Notes: a model not told the origin generated them from the sequence alone. A stretch of 64,000 nucleotides of DNA from Gamsiella multidivaricata (GCF_025024155.1 NW_026251715.1:558001-622000), one strand, 5' to 3'. Numbered from the stretch's first letter, positions 31,306 to 44,921 are shown. Numbers and translations: made by a program.

Positions 31306-34300
31306 TTACGAATATAGAACGGCCTCTTCCATTGGCACATCAGGTAGCGGGCTACTCTGCTTTGGCTTTTCCTGATGCTGATCCTGATCCTGTGCCTCAG
31401 GCTCATCCTCGTCCATGCCAGTCGGCGACTCGAACCGTCGATCGTGCTCGGCCCCCAGAGTCTCCGCCTCCGTCTCCATTTCAGGCACCGTCGGCATACG
31501 TAGACCCTTCTGCGCCTCGTCTAGGTCCTCGTCCTCATCCTCGTCCTCGTCTATCATATGATCCTCCTGCTGTCTCTCCAAAACAGAGACCTTACTTGCC
31601 GCCGCGTGTGAACCGCTCCAATCCCCTGATCCTACTCCAGAAGATGAAGAATGCGCAGTATAGCCTGTAGATGGGGCCACGCTACTGACGCTGCTCAAGC
31701 TGGTGCTACTTCTCATACTGCTCCCGCTGCTACTGCGACTCGACGGCCCCACGCTTGCAATTCCATTGCTGGTATCGCCGATCGCCTTCAGGCTGTTGGT
31801 GTTAGGGTTCTGCTCCTTGTTCGCCGCTGCACCCGTACCAGCACCAGAAACGGTTGCAGATGCAGTCGCAGCCTTCTTCTGCGCCTCATTCGCAATCACA
31901 AATGCAACCGCCTTCTGTCCACACCCCTGTCCACCACCCCGTCCCAAATGCCTGCGGAGCGCATCCGGTCGAATAAACTGATGGTGACAGAACTGGCATT
32001 CAAAAGGCTTGATCCCTGTATGAAGCTTTGCGTGTCGATTCCGATCGTGCAATCTTGAGAACGCCAACGCACACACGTCGCACTTGTAAGGCCGCTCTGC
32101 CGTGTGCACTCGCATATGTGCCCGCAGATTGAACGGACGCGTGAAGCTCTTGTTGCAGTTCGGGTGTGAACAAGTATGGCTCGCTTGCCCCGCTCGACGT
32201 GTAGGCTTGCCGTTGTCCTCAGCTGCGTTGTTTCCGCTATCCTTGCCATTGTCATGGTGTTCTCCACCCTCCTTCTCCAAGTGCCCAGCGGCGTCTATGG
32301 CAGAAGATCCCAAATTCGACGATGAGCGAGGCTGCTTATCAGCAGGCAGGGCCGGCCCCTGTGTATCATGGTCATTTTTCGGTCGAATCGCACCCGCGCC
32401 TTCATATGTCCTCGCCGTCTTGCTCGCCGGTCCATCATGTGAAGACGTGTGGTAAGACCCTGATCGCTTCTGTCCCGCCCCAACCTGCTGCTGTTGTTGT
32501 TGCTGTTGCTGTTGCTGCTGTTGAACACCTCCATGTCTCGCTACCGCCTCATTCCCCTCCGCTCCCGACCCCGCAGGACTACGGCTCGGATCCTCCTGAT
32601 ACGTATACGGCACTGGCAGATTCAATCCGAACGAAGGCAGCATTCGATCGGATCGACGTTCCTCCTGCATATGCTCATAATGCTGCGGTGATTTCGTCGG
32701 GTGATCATACGGCGAAGGCGAAGACGGGTACCTGCTGTGCTGAGGGTGATGCATCGGCGATGTCGTTCGTGGTCCATTGACATTCGCACGAGGCGAGGAC
32801 GAAGGCGAACGCTGCGCATGGTGATGCTGGTAGCTGTGATAAGACGAAGGGCTATGCTGGAGCGATGACCCCTCCCGATGATCTGGTTCCAATCGAATTG
32901 ATGGCAATGATCCCGTCCGTGTTGGCTGAACATCAACCGGATGAAGATACCGTCTCGGTCCTGCAGAACCACTGCCACTCATACTCGACGACGAATGTGA
33001 GTAAGGATTTGGGTAAGACTCACGTAGCGGTGAGGGTGACCGTGTCTGGGCCCCATGGTGCGCTTGTGAATGTGCATGCATCGATTGTGATGTTGGCCTT
33101 GGACGGATATGCTGTTGCAATGGGCTGTGATGCGACGGAGGAGGTGAGGAGACCATGTGGCGTGGACCTGTGAGCGTAGGCTCATGGCTACCATGTCCAT
33201 GACCGCTGCTGGGATCACTATGCTGCATATTATCATCGGATGTGGACTTGACATACATATTCCCGCTGGAGCCCCTTCCCTTCCTGGCCCGACTGTATGC
33301 GTCACGGATTCCATCCTTGAGGTTCTCATGGTATGGGGGCGCGAGAACAGGACGGCTCTCCGGGAGCCCTTCCTTGGGATGATACATCGCCGCAAACCCG
33401 TGGGGTGTACATGCAGCTTCGGCAAACATATGTCGAGGCAGTGCGTTGTGCGCATTATGAATGTCGACGGATGCCTCATGGTTTTCCAGCGTCTCATACA
33501 TGGACATATTGCCCTTCCATGCCGCATAGTGCAGAGCTACAATTATATCCGCAAAAAAAAGGGAGGAATTAGAACAAAGTTATCCAAGGAACTCTTTTTT
33601 TTTTTTTAGCAAGAATGTTGAACTACAGCCCGCAACAGCCTCTTGGTTCCTTTTTTCGTACCTGTAAACCCGTTGCAATCTGCAGCGTTGACCTCGATGC
33701 GCTCCTTCAGCAAATAATCGACCAACTGATCCATCTCCAACACCACCGCCAGATGCAACATCGTATGGCGCTGTTGGTTTGGCTGCGAGATATGGGGCAG
33801 ATCGCCCGCGTCCCTCAAAATGCTCATGATATCCGACTCCAGTTGCTTGCATGTCTGCGCACTCGGCGTAAAGGACTGCATCAAGCCCTTCGCCATCATC
33901 TCCGCCACCATCCGCTCCAGTTCCTCATCATCTTCGGGACTCATGTCATGAGACATCGGACTATGGCTCGATCGTCGGCGTGGGCTTTCTGCCATGGGGT
34001 TCAGTCGAGACCCACCCAACCCAGAACGCTGAGATCCCGAGACGTCGGATGAATCCCGGCGCGTGCTTCCACGGCGAACAATTCTCGTGGCTTTCGACCG
34101 CAAATCTCCCAGTCCACCCAGTCGCTGCTCGGTCGTATTATCCGTCGATGAATACGCAGATCCTGATCCAGATCGGTGAGGCTGTGGCTCATCGTCATAA
34201 CTCTCGTGTCCCATGTAGACAATATCGGCAACGAGCTCCGCCAACACCAGCGCAGTTTTGTCTACATACGAGAATTGGACATCCGATGACATTTTCGTGA

Positions 34301-37300
34301 ATGAAGAACTGGGAGAAAGTTTGGTGTGCATTCCAACAAAGACAACTGCAGGGTTGATCCTTGGTGGGACATGGCACGTCAAAACATCCGAGTGAAGGAT
34401 CGTAACGTTCGTCGCTGGTAAGGCATCAAAGTACGGAATCCATCCAGCTGTAGAACAAGAAAAAAAAATGGTGAGTTTCTACCGTATAAGAAATAGAAAA
34501 GAGTCGTTCATGCATGCCTATCGATTCGTACTTCGGAACCCAGAGCCAAAAACAGTAATCTCAGTGCCTCCTAACATATCGCCAGCATCCGGAATAATCC
34601 TGCTGATCTTGGGTGCCATGAAGCTGTCGTTCCACGACTTTGCTTTTACAGGTGCGTATCCAGTATGCGGACCCAGTCTAGGTTCCGCCATAGATGCGGC
34701 ATGTCCCTGACTAGGTCCCTTGTATGTCGGTCCAGGTCCGTGGCCCATCAACGGAGACCGACTTTCCTGGCTACTGTAGGGCTCCTTGTCCAATGTATGA
34801 TGTCTCTGACGAACAGCCTCAACGCCCGTGGACGGTGGTTCATAAATCCTTGGGAGATGGTCTGCGGTATAATGCCGTGGGCTATTACTGTGGGATGAGT
34901 AGGACGGATGCTGAGACGCGTGCTGTGGGCGAGTCCCTGCGTTGTAGGGTTGCGCATGGCCATATTTGTCGAGTGGTTCGTCGGGTATAGAGTCTGGCTC
35001 CTCTGAATAGAACGATTGTCCCATGACCATGGCTGGAGGCGCACTGACTCCTAATTCTTCTTCAGCACGATTGGTTCGAGGCTTGGCTTCGGCCTTGTCC
35101 TCGCTGAAGGATGCCATGCTCTTGTTTTTGTGGTTTCCAGTGAACAGAATATCTTTGGTTCTACATGATCCAACGTGGATCTTTTGGCCGTTCAAATACT
35201 GCATCAGACTGAACTTGAAACTAAGATACCATAGTTGAAGAAAGAACCGAAAGACCGAATACATTAGTCTTCCTTCTCCTTTGAGTTCTAACTTCACTGG
35301 CTCATCGTCCTGCTACTGTAAACTTACAAGTAACGGTCGTTGTTTCCTCTCTTGTCGTGATGTGTTGAAGAGCATAGGACCTTAGCCATGACAGTCGATG
35401 TTCCATGCGTAAAGTCGACGACGTGATCAGCCACGCAGAATTGAAGGATCTGACCCGGATCCACATTGTCATTAGCCCCAGCCTTCAACGGCGCGCCTGG
35501 TCCGTTGGACGGCTTGCGTACTTTACCCTCGACCTAAGATAAAAAATCAAATGGAATATTCTCGCGTAAGTCCTCTAATGATCGAGAAATGTTGACAGTC
35601 TTGCTTCGACTGTTGGCAACGCATGAACACGTTTTCTGCCTCACCTTGTGGCAGCATTCTGGACACGCCTGTACAATGGCTTCTGAGCTTGCGAGATGGA
35701 CAGTGACCTCGAGATAAAAATGACTCTCTGGGTCGCCTGTCAAGGGAGAGCGTACATCCTGCGACTGGTTCGATTGAAGATCCTGGTTCAGGGATGCTCC
35801 TGTGGAAGCCGAGTCTGTAGTTGTATTGGCTGCTGAGGCTACTGCTGCTGTTGTAGAGTCGGCCTGCCTTGCCTTTTGGTGGCCCTGGATCATTTTTCGA
35901 GGTAGAATGAGGGACATTGGGGTTTTGAAGGGCTCATTAGAGACCGATTTCAGATCTAGCTTGATCAAGAACTGCTGTCCTGTCCTGAAGGAGTTTGTGT
36001 CCTGATTCCGCTTATGAAATGTTGCGACTGTGAGTTGGTACTGTCCCGATGAGAGCGTAGCAACCGATGACTGCAGCGGGCCCCTATGAAAAAGAAAAGA
36101 AAGAGGGATAAGCAGAGGGCAACAGATCGGTTGCTTTGGCGTCAGTCCTAATGGCCCATTTGCCCAGAAGTGATACCAAAAAGAAAGAGCCAACTCTGGT
36201 CTTCCCGAACACAAACGAAGACAGCATCAACATCGACATGAGCGACAACAGCAACAGCAACAGCAACAATAACAACAACAACAATAACAAATATTTGCCG
36301 TTTGATACTGTCTGCTTCATGTTGCTGATCCCTACTAGGGGCGTTGTGGATGACACAATGGGCTGGGTAGCGGCGAGGGCTGTATGCATTTTTAAATTTG
36401 GTCCAATGCGCAGGATGGTCCATGAAAAAAGACAAACTCAAATAAATTCATCCCACACTAGCATCGTTGCGCATGCTAAGCCAGAAAGACCAAAGGATAC
36501 TGCTGCTGTTCCTCCTCTTCCTTGCCAAGGCCTTCCATCAAAGTACAAAAGAAGCTCAAAGTAAAAAAAAAAAAATACCGCCATGTTGTTGAAATGCATG
36601 TATACGGAAGATTATTCACCGAACAGAATTTACGAACCTGAAGCTGAGGCTACTGCTGCTGCTTGTCTTGCTCGGATGACCATTGCTGTGGCTGTTTGTG
36701 TAGTGCCCACTGCTGTATTGGTTGTGGCTATACTCGATGCTGTCCATAGATTCGGACTTGCCTGTTGCTGATGCTCCTGAGTGTGCTGGGGCTGATGTTG
36801 TGGATGATGAGGATACATGCTGTTGTTGGTCGTCTGCGAGGGAGGCCTCGCTCATCAGCGGACTCGTGACAAGAACCTGGTGCGGGAGAATGAATTCGTG
36901 GTTCGGTGCCTCAAGCTAAGAAAAAAGAGGGTGAGAGAGACAGAGAGCAACCACACATATATACATAGTTTAGTATATCAAATAGTCAAATAGTCAATGG
37001 GATGGATAAAAAAGAGGGCGTTATCTTCTTTGGGATCAAATCATATCAATGGCCTCGATGCTAACAGCAGCGCCCTTGCATGAACATGAATATCGACATC
37101 AACAACAGCATTTTCAGGTGAGCTTTTCGCTGGGGGATGGAGTAGCAAATGGGCGTTGGAATCCGGAAGGATAAGTTCCTGGCTGACGTAAAGACACAAA
37201 AAAGCAAAAAAAAATCCTTTGACTTTCGCCCTTCGCCCTTTCGTTTCTTTGGTCTTCGCCATGGGTGTTCGGTGTGTTTTGGCCGCTTTGGTTTACATTG

Positions 37301-37948
37301 GACCGTGGTTCCGGTCAGCCTCCCTCGCTTCCATGCTCAAGATCAAGAATAAATTAAAATAAGATGGTGCGGTGTAATGAACTCCCTTCTTCCCTCAGTC
37401 CCTCCTTGTTGACAACAGCCAACAGCGGCGTATCTGTTATTGTTGAGCATTTGCGGAGGGGGATAAGAAGCGAGCCAGGGCCGACTGAGAGGGGAAAAAA
37501 AAGAAAGCGCAGCTGGATGGGTGAATGCATGACAATCTTGTTTTCCAGCAGGGCCGACAGCTTTTTTTCTTCCCGACTACTCGACTTTGCTTGCTTAGCC
37601 CCATGTCCCATTCTGCAGCTTCACTGTTCAATCCAATCCAATCCAGTCCAATCCAGTCCAGTCCACTCCAGTCCACTCCACTCCACAAAGAAAAAAAACA
37701 AAAAAAAAAACGGCCAAAAAGAGAAAAAGAGAGGAAAGGGAAAGCCGATTACATACGTTGTTCGCGGTAGCTGTGTTGGTGCCCGTGCCTGTGCTTGTGC
37801 TTGTGCTTTGGATAGGCCGCTTCGTGTGAGCAGTTGTAGTTGTAGCTGTAGCATCGGTGTTCCTTGGGTCTGTCCCTTGCGACGACGACGGGTGGTGGCG
37901 GTGGTGGTGATGGTGGTCACCGCCCTCTGGATGTGTGTCTGAGGCCAT
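31306..37948 (-). CDS. Spt23/Mga2-like IPT-ankyrin protein fused to Crz1-like C2H2 zinc fingers
   Basis: Seven exons (37948-37757, 36915-36638, 36083-35645, 35533-35328, 35220-34532, 34447-33662, 33536-31306) total exactly 1,607 codons (1,606 residues). Residues about 155-400 resemble the Spt23/Mga2 DNA-binding region (HFYLEVTVHLASSEAIVQAC, QFCVADHVVDFTHGTST). An IPT/TIG domain follows at about 577-665 (ISRIIPDAGDMLGGTEITVF, TCHVPPRINP), then ankyrin repeats at about 825-905 (MLHLAVVLEMDQLVDYLL, DCNGFTALHYAAWKGN), a Ser/His/Pro-rich linker with a Gln tract (about 1202-1215), three C2H2-type fingers at about 1318-1395 (CSHPNCNKSF; CDVCALAFSRLHDRNRH; CQFCHHQFIRPDALRRH) and an acidic tail. Yeast Spt23/Mga2 end in an ER membrane anchor; none is visible here. 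The second ankyrin half and all fingers share one uninterrupted exon, so the fusion does not depend on splicing. The order of residues 1-155 is less certain because intron 1 is 841 bp. Confidence 0.82.
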
Positions 37949-37971
37949 GTTAAAGCCAAGGGTAAAAATTG

Positions 37972-38005
<34 letters not shown>

Positions 38006-41000
38006 GAGAAGGGGAAGAGATGATACAGAGGAACAGAAACACAGCACAACGCAGGTAATAAAAATAAAAAATGAAAGATAAAAAATAAAATAAACGGGAA
38101 GAATAAAGACCCTCTTCTCTTTTTCAGCAGAATAGAACGAGCAATAGTAATGGCAACGGTAATAGTAATAGTAATAATAATGGTAATAATAATGAAAATA
38201 ATAATAATAAAGGAAGGAAAAGGTATAACCCAGGCGATTGAGGCCACAGGGAAGGACGTCGATCGACACGTCGGACGAGGGATACGAAGAGCAGGACAGA
38301 GGAAAGAGGGCGGTGGAGTGGCGGGTCAGGTCCGTGTGGAGCGCGGGGGGTGAGGCGGGGAGATGGGCGTGGGGTGTGCAGGGCGGGATGGGCGATGGGG
38401 GAGTGCGATGAGGGATTGGAGAATGAGGGATTAGAGAAGGAGAGATCAGACAGAAGAGATGATGGCGAAGCGAGAGAAGAGAAATAAAGAGGAAGAGAAG
38501 GAGGGGGAGGGGAGGGGGAGGGAAGAAAAGGGAGGAGGGGGGGCTGAAGGGTGCTGCAATGGGAACGGGAAAACCAACCTCGCCTGAGGCAAAGGCGGCT
38601 GTGGCTGTGACCCACATCAACCGGACTCCCCCCTCCCCCTCCCCATACGCATCCACATATCGAATTCATTATTCCATCCAACCATGCGAGGGAACGCCAG
38701 CGCAAGAAAGTCGTGTGAACGAACGCCAACTGAGCCGATTCCTCGTTCCCCATCCTCGTTCGCATTTGTCTCCTCCCCCTTGTGGACCGTTGCAGCTTGC
38801 GAGGGAGGGCCAAAAGGAGCGAGCACAGTCCTTTGTCTCTCGATCGACCTCCATCGATATCCAACTTGTGCTCATGTCCCCAGGTAACCGGCCTGCCTCA
38901 ACTGTCTCGCATGGCTCCCTTCACGACTATACAGGCAGAACGCATGGCTGTATATCGTATGTCGAATGTCGTATGTCGTATGTGGAGAGTAGATGACCAG
39001 CGTACTACATACCGACCAACGCTCACCGACCCCGCCCTCTTCTTCTCGTTCTACCCCAGGGATGTAACCTGTTCTTATTTCTTGTTTGTGTACCGTTTCG
39101 TCAGTACGAATTAGATTGCGTGTGTTATTTGTGTCATGCTGCTGCGGCGGAGACTAGACGAGTGGCGTGGCGGCACTGAGGGAAACACAGGAAAACACAG
39201 GAAAACAGGAGACACGGCAAGGAATAGCAGCAAGGCAGTAAGGCAGGGTGGGGCAAGATATTTTAAGGCATAGGGTGTGTATGTCTCTACTTTGTCGTAA
39301 AAATAACCAGGTTTCGTTTCAGTCAGACGCAGGGGGGGGGGAAACACGTACAGGCGTCTACAGCGCTGTACGGGGTCCAGCAGAATCGTGTTGAGGCATC
39401 TGCGGGCGATCGGGCCGGCTCGACCTGGCGCTGCAGACAGCCCCCTTTGCCGCCAAAGGATAACGCGCCTGAACGGAGGTGCGCCTCTTTCACCTCTTTC
39501 ATCTGTAGAAACAAACGCCCGGTTGGCTACAGAAGCCCACCTTTGTTATTTTATGCAGCTGAATACTGGTAGCAGCCCCCATATCAGTATAGCCTCCTCC
39601 CTTGGCTGCCCCTTCTTTGATAAGAAGTGGCGTTACTCCCTGCTCCCGCCAATGTCGCATCCTGCCACTAAATGTCTCAGGAACAGCACACCGTTTGTCA
39701 GTGATCTTCTGGATACAGATCCTTCCTGCTGACACCAGCACAAGATGTCGATCCCTAATACCGCTTGTGTCCCTGGAGATCGACCCAATTTTCAGACCCG
39801 TCCAGCTTTTGTCTCCGACGGATATATAATTTTCTCGATGGCGCCATCAAAGTCCTCAGGACCTCAGGGAACTATGGCATCTTCACTGTCATCCCGGTTG
39901 TCAAATGAGATGAACCCTGAGCCACAGCAATCGAACCGAGTCTTCATTCGGTCAAAGACTCTCCTCTTTCGGCTCCTCGTGCAGATGTCGTTGTTGTACA
40001 CATACATCCTGTATACAGGTATCACAGTAATGACCCTTAGCAGTAAGGACAAGCGCCAAAAAAGAATAATGAACGAGCTAACCTTGCATTATTTACAAGT
40101 GGGCTCCCACTGGGTTCGACACGTCGCAGGGACGGGCAGGCACGCCTGTGGATTGGACTCAATGCCGGCTCACAAGTAACCCCATCGGACAAATGGACAG
40201 ATCGTCGAGCCCTTCCAAATGTGCTTTTGCCCTTTGCTGCTGGGAGTAAAAAGTAACCTGGAGCGCAATTTTAGTCCGTAATTGTTCGTCTAAAAATACA
40301 TACCATGCAGCATGTAACATGCACCTGGAACCCGACCAGATCCACATTCCCTAGCCTTCCCTTGGCCTTCCCTGTCGTTTCATCAGCCTTGAGAGCAAGG
40401 GTTTCGTGTCGTTTATATAAAAAGCAACATCAACAACATCAACTGTGCTGTACATGTGCCCGTGCTTCGTGAATGAGGCCGAATGCATTGCTTGATTATC
40501 AATCCATTGGGTTCCTGTGGGACCAATCTCGACCAGTTACACATTTTATCCCCCTCCCACTACAAACCCTGCTTTGCTTCGGGATTCGCGATGCATGAAG
40601 AAGCAAGCCAGGCAGGAGCTGTGTTCTCCACTATAAGGAGGCAATCGATAGAGGATTGGTCACCTCAACTTTTCTCCCCCCTTTTCTGTTCATTCAGGAC
40701 AACGAATGCAGTGCGGTGCTGTGCAACAACAGTTATGCATTCATTTCGTACTTCAAAGAGGTCATCGAGTTGCGTGGGAGTGTGTTACCAAAAAAAGTAG
40801 AGACTAAGGGAAGAATAATAAAAACCGCCGAGCGTAGACTACATGGTGTGGCCCTGCACGATTGATGCGGCTCAGTTCTTTGCTGCATTGTGCCACTGCA
40901 GCAGTGCTTCGTGAGAACCATTGCTGAGCATTTGGTAATGCGTGCAATGTTGCTGTGCCCATCGGGATCCATGGAGTTTGTTAACTGAAGAACAAAAAAA

Positions 41001-41929
41001 AGAAAAAAAAAAAGAGAGAAAAAGAGAGAAAAAGAGAAAAAAGAGAGAAAGAGAAAGGAGGAGAGGGCAGATGGTTATAATTGGCATGTCTGCTGCAGTG
41101 CTATGGAGGGAGGGAGGCAATGGGCGCAGGGCAGGGCAGGGGTGGCTGCAGCAGTGCTTGGGATATAGCGAAGAAGCAGGCGCGTGCAGCATTGGCGGAG
41201 GGGGGTCTGGGTGCGGATGTTGAAGACGACCTTGGCCCCGGCGGATGCGGTGCCTGGGTGCGCCGTGTGGAGTGCGTATCAGGGACGCGCGTGGGGTGCC
41301 TGTAGTCACTGCGTGAGCAGAAAGGACATTGTTGTTTGTTTACCAGTCTGCGTTCTTTTGTCCTCCTTTTCCTTCGTTCCCTTCCTGCTCCCCCTTTTCC
41401 TTTTCCCTCTCCCATTCCATCCATTCATCCATCCATCCATCCATCCATCCATCCATCCATCCATCCATCCCATCCGTCCCATCCGTCCCATCCCATCCAT
41501 TCCATCGGCCTCTTCGCATCAACCCATCAACCCATCCACATCCCCCATCTCGATCCCCACTCACACCCACCTATACCCTCCCGTCCTCTTCTTCTCTCCT
41601 TCTCTCCTTCCCTCCTTCCCTCCTTCCCTCCCTCCGCCCCTCTTCCTGCAAGAGACCCTCTGTCCCTGCAGCCGCTTAAAGACACCTCCGCATGCCACTC
41701 TACGCGTCATTACCCTCTCCCTCCTGAGCAACCACTGTTACCGCCGCTATTGTCCCTACCACTCCTACCACACTCCCATCAACCAAAACACACACGGACT
41801 GGCTGTGGATCTGGTTCATGACCAAACAAAGGTACCGCCCCATTCTCTCTCGTCTTCACTCCTTCTCTTCCCCGACCTCCGTCGCTCACCTCTCTCACCC
41901 CTCTCGTCCGCTCCACAGATAGAACCACC
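37949..41929. other. 4-kb intergenic region with simple repeats and unassigned open frames
   Basis: Upstream of both the IPT-ankyrin-finger gene (minus) and the Sds3-like gene (plus). Seen: (AG)n at about 37986-38010, AT-rich TAATAGTAATAATAATGG repeats at 38145-38215, GA-rich purine blocks at 38340-38550 and 40985-41060, and an ATCC tetranucleotide array at 41420-41470. Between about 39330 and 40060 the minus strand has broken open frames (for example ITDKRCAVPETFSGRMRHWR and AIEKIIYPSETKAGRV) interrupted by stops, possibly a decayed gene or transposon; I could not place it in a family. A probable 5' UTR intron of the Sds3-like gene runs from about 41832 to 41918. Confidence 0.4.
41417..41472. 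repeat. ATCC tetranucleotide microsatellite
   Basis: About a dozen uninterrupted CATC/ATCC units, followed by degenerate CCCATCCGTCCC copies up to about 41515. It lies about 460 bp upstream of the Sds3-like start codon. Confidence 0.9.
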
Positions 41930-44921
41930 ATGCCAGCCACCCCTCCCGTACAGCCGCGTCGCAACAGCATGCGGACGCGCATCGCCTCCGCCGCCGCCGC
42001 CGCCGCCGCCATCAGCTCACAGTCCAACCCCGACTCTGCCAGGTCAGGCACAAGAGCCCAGCAACAACAGACTCAACAGGCGACGTCCCCACAACCAAGC
42101 TCCCCAACAGCTGCACGGAAAACATCACAGCCAATAATCCAACACTCTCGACCAGGACGCCCACGCAAGGAACCCGTGCCAGCTCCATTGGAGGATCCAG
42201 ACAAGCCGAGAAAGGGCCGCGGGAGACCTCCAAAGACCAGAGAAGCATCTACAGAGCCTACAACGCCTCCAGCATCTGGATCATCGTCTGCGGAGCATGA
42301 TGCGCAATCGCCGCCACCGTCATCACCATCCGCCAAGAACAAGGACAAGGATAAAGATATGCTAATAGACATTGACAAGGAAGACTTGTCTTCGACTTCA
42401 CAGCCTGTCACGAGAGCATCTAGCGCTCAGCGACAGACTAGGCAACAATCGGCTAGTGCACCCAAGGAGACCGACTACTTTTCAAGGCACAGCAACGATA
42501 ACAGCAGTAGAAACGGCAGCAGCGAAGCACTCGAGCAGTCGAGAGATCGTGCAGAGTCCAATCATTCTAACGGAGACCGCGAGATCGAGGAAGTCTCCAG
42601 CGAGTCAGAGAACGGGGATGGTGACGCAGAATCGGACGACGATCACCAGGAAAGGGAATCCACGAAAGAAAAGCAGCCAAAGACCACCTCGGCGCCCTTC
42701 AGGAGACGATTGAGGTCCAGTAGACTGATGCCGAGTGTTGCGGCCCATTTGGCCGTAGACAGTACCGGGCTAGGCGTAGATCACATCATGGACGAATATA
42801 CCGAGGAGCAGCAGCTACTACAAGCCAATACCAATGCAGCAGAGGCGCTCACGCGGCTTTTTCGTCGAGGCATTGTGGAATCAGAGGGTTTGCACCCAGA
42901 CATGGTGGATGCGCAGGATTACGAGCTAATCAGACATACGTTTGGAGGTAAGAGTCTGTCCATGTGCTCGATTTTCCTTACTTTTGTCACCAATTGACAT
43001 GTCTTGCTAACGATCACCCTTTCTCTACTCTTCCTTTGGCAATCTGGACGCTGATCAGATATCGAGGAACTAAATTTCAATGAGGCAGAGACATTATCAG
43101 CACCCGATGAAAGCAGCACCGAGGATGACGAGCTCACAAGGGAACTAAAGAGAAAGCACCGGAGAGGAAAGCGGGAACTGATGGACACCTCTGCAGAATA
43201 CAAGGCGGTCAAACAAAGGTCAGTAGACTTGCAAACGAACACCTGTCTCCTCACTCTTGAGAATTCTATACCTGACCAAGTAATAACCCCTTTGATCGAC
43301 TATTTCGATTTTCCTCGGTCTACAGTATGGCGATCAAGTTGAGTGCCCAACTGGACGCAGAAGAGGCCCAGATCAATGCTGGAACCCATCCCGACCTTTT
43401 GGCAGAGCTTAAGGCGATCGAGAACAGACGAGAGGCACGAGCCAGGGTTATGAAGGCTCAAAAGGACTACGTCCAGCGAATGTGGGATATCAACTTTCAG
43501 GCTGTGTGCAAAGCAGCGCACGATCAATACCGCGTATGTTTATGAACAGGGTCCAGCCATTGCATTATACACATGATAATTACTGCACCAACCTGACTCA
43601 TCTTTCCCTCATGTCATTGCAGGTCGACAAGGATGCAGCACGAAGAAACATCATAGAGCTGGTGCAGAAGCGGATGAACCGAATCAGGCAGGAATTGGCA
43701 CAGAGCAGGATAGCAGAAGGAAAACCACCTATGCGACGCTTGACCTATGTTCGGACCGTAGATGCCGCCGAATACGATTCTTGCGGCGAAAGCTGCTCCA
43801 GCTACGACTCGTACACCAGCTCAGGATCAGATTGCAGTGATTGTGAGATCTGCAGGCCGACTCCGCAGCTGCAGATTCCTCAACTAAAAAAACCAAAAGG
43901 ACTTAGCCGCAAGGAAATCGCCGTCGATCTTGGATTCTTGTATCCAGAATTGGGTCCCAGTAATTCTCGTCGCAACCCGCCCGATGATACTACTCCATCT
44001 CGTGATCGGCCAGGATTGTCTCGGCAGTACAGCTCTGACGGCGAAGAATATTCTCATCGACAGAAAAATGGCCGTAACCAGCAGTACATGATCGATCGCC
44101 TAAATGACGAGAGGCGCAGGAAACGGCGGGTGTTAGACCGGGAGATGCAGAACAAGGTTATCTACACCAACCACACAGGCGAAGGGGGTTTAGCCAGAGA
44201 CATGGATCTAGACCAGTACCAATACCAGAACCCCGATAATACCGAGCGCGAGCCATCTTCCACCCGACCCGCCACTGAACCCGTCTCTCGCCCTCATTCC
44301 CCAAACCAAACCCGAGGCGTAGCACGACCCTCACCACACAATAATGACAAGGTTCACCAACCACGCTTTCTGCCAGGGTTCAGCCCAAGCGGCATGCAGC
44401 GTGCAAAGAGACCTAAGGACCCAATACCGGGTACCGGAGTGATGCAAAGGTTCCGATTCCGTCCTCAGAATCGTTGGGAGCAACCTGCCAATCGCTGGGA
44501 TCCACAGGATTTTAGTCGCTATGGGTCCCCGACATCATTGCCTGCCAATCAAGAGGACCGGCGCCTGTTCTCGCTCGTGGATAGAGAGGCTGTGAACGCG
44601 CACGGAGGTGGAGGTCGCTCAGGAATGCAAGATCCGTTTTACCTCGATCTGAACAGCAGTCATCCAGGAGCAAATCAGGGTCCTCGGCCACACTTTGTTC
44701 GGCATATTCCCAACACTGGCGAGCCGCATGAGGCCCCTATACGAATGGTGAACTTCGGTTCGGATCCGCGTAGCCCAGTACCACCACACGGTTCACCCCA
44801 CCACTTCGCTGCGCGGCACGCCCCGGATGATGTGTATCCGTATGATGGAGACCGGAAATCTCGATTCAGACATGCGTTTGCGCCCCGGAAGGGCCCACCC
44901 AATCCTCCCTACCCGGCATGA
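41930..44921 (+). CDS. Sds3/Dep1-like subunit of an Rpd3L-type histone deacetylase complex
   Basis: Nuclear scaffold protein expected in a Sin3-Rpd3 large deacetylase complex. Four exons (41930-42947, 43059-43218, 43326-43533, 43623-44921) total 895 codons (894 residues). The N-terminus has an Ala run and two AT-hook-like motifs (SRPGRPRKEP, KGRGRPPKTRE), then long acidic/Ser-rich stretches. The Sds3-like domain (about residues 392-500) is a charged coiled coil: KLSAQLDAEEAQINAGTHPD, LAELKAIENRREARARVMKA, DYVQRMWDINFQAVCKAAHD, NIIELVQKRMNRIRQELAQS. Then comes a segment rich in Ser, Asp and Cys (SCGESCSSYDSYTSSGSDC) and a long, low-complexity Pro/Arg-rich tail. Fungal Dep1 and Sds3 share this domain, so I cannot say which of the two it is; the length favours Dep1. 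Confidence 0.78.

Noticed and set aside
35760..35785. GGTTCGATT-like tRNA B-box sequence
   Set aside because: It lies inside a confirmed exon of the IPT-ankyrin-finger gene, and no A box or cloverleaf could be drawn. No tRNA, rRNA or CRISPR array was found in the window.
37621..38656. Long minus-strand frame (342 codons) upstream of MASDTHPEGGD
   Set aside because: Upstream of the ATG at 37948 it translates purine- and AT-rich promoter repeats into Leu/Phe/Tyr/Ser runs. Only the part from 37948 to 37757 was kept, as exon 1 of the IPT-ankyrin-finger gene.
41184..42137. 317-codon frame ahead of and overlapping the Sds3-like start
   Set aside because: It translates the ATCC repeat and pyrimidine-rich leader into Pro/Ser/His simple sequence and runs out of frame into the real first exon.
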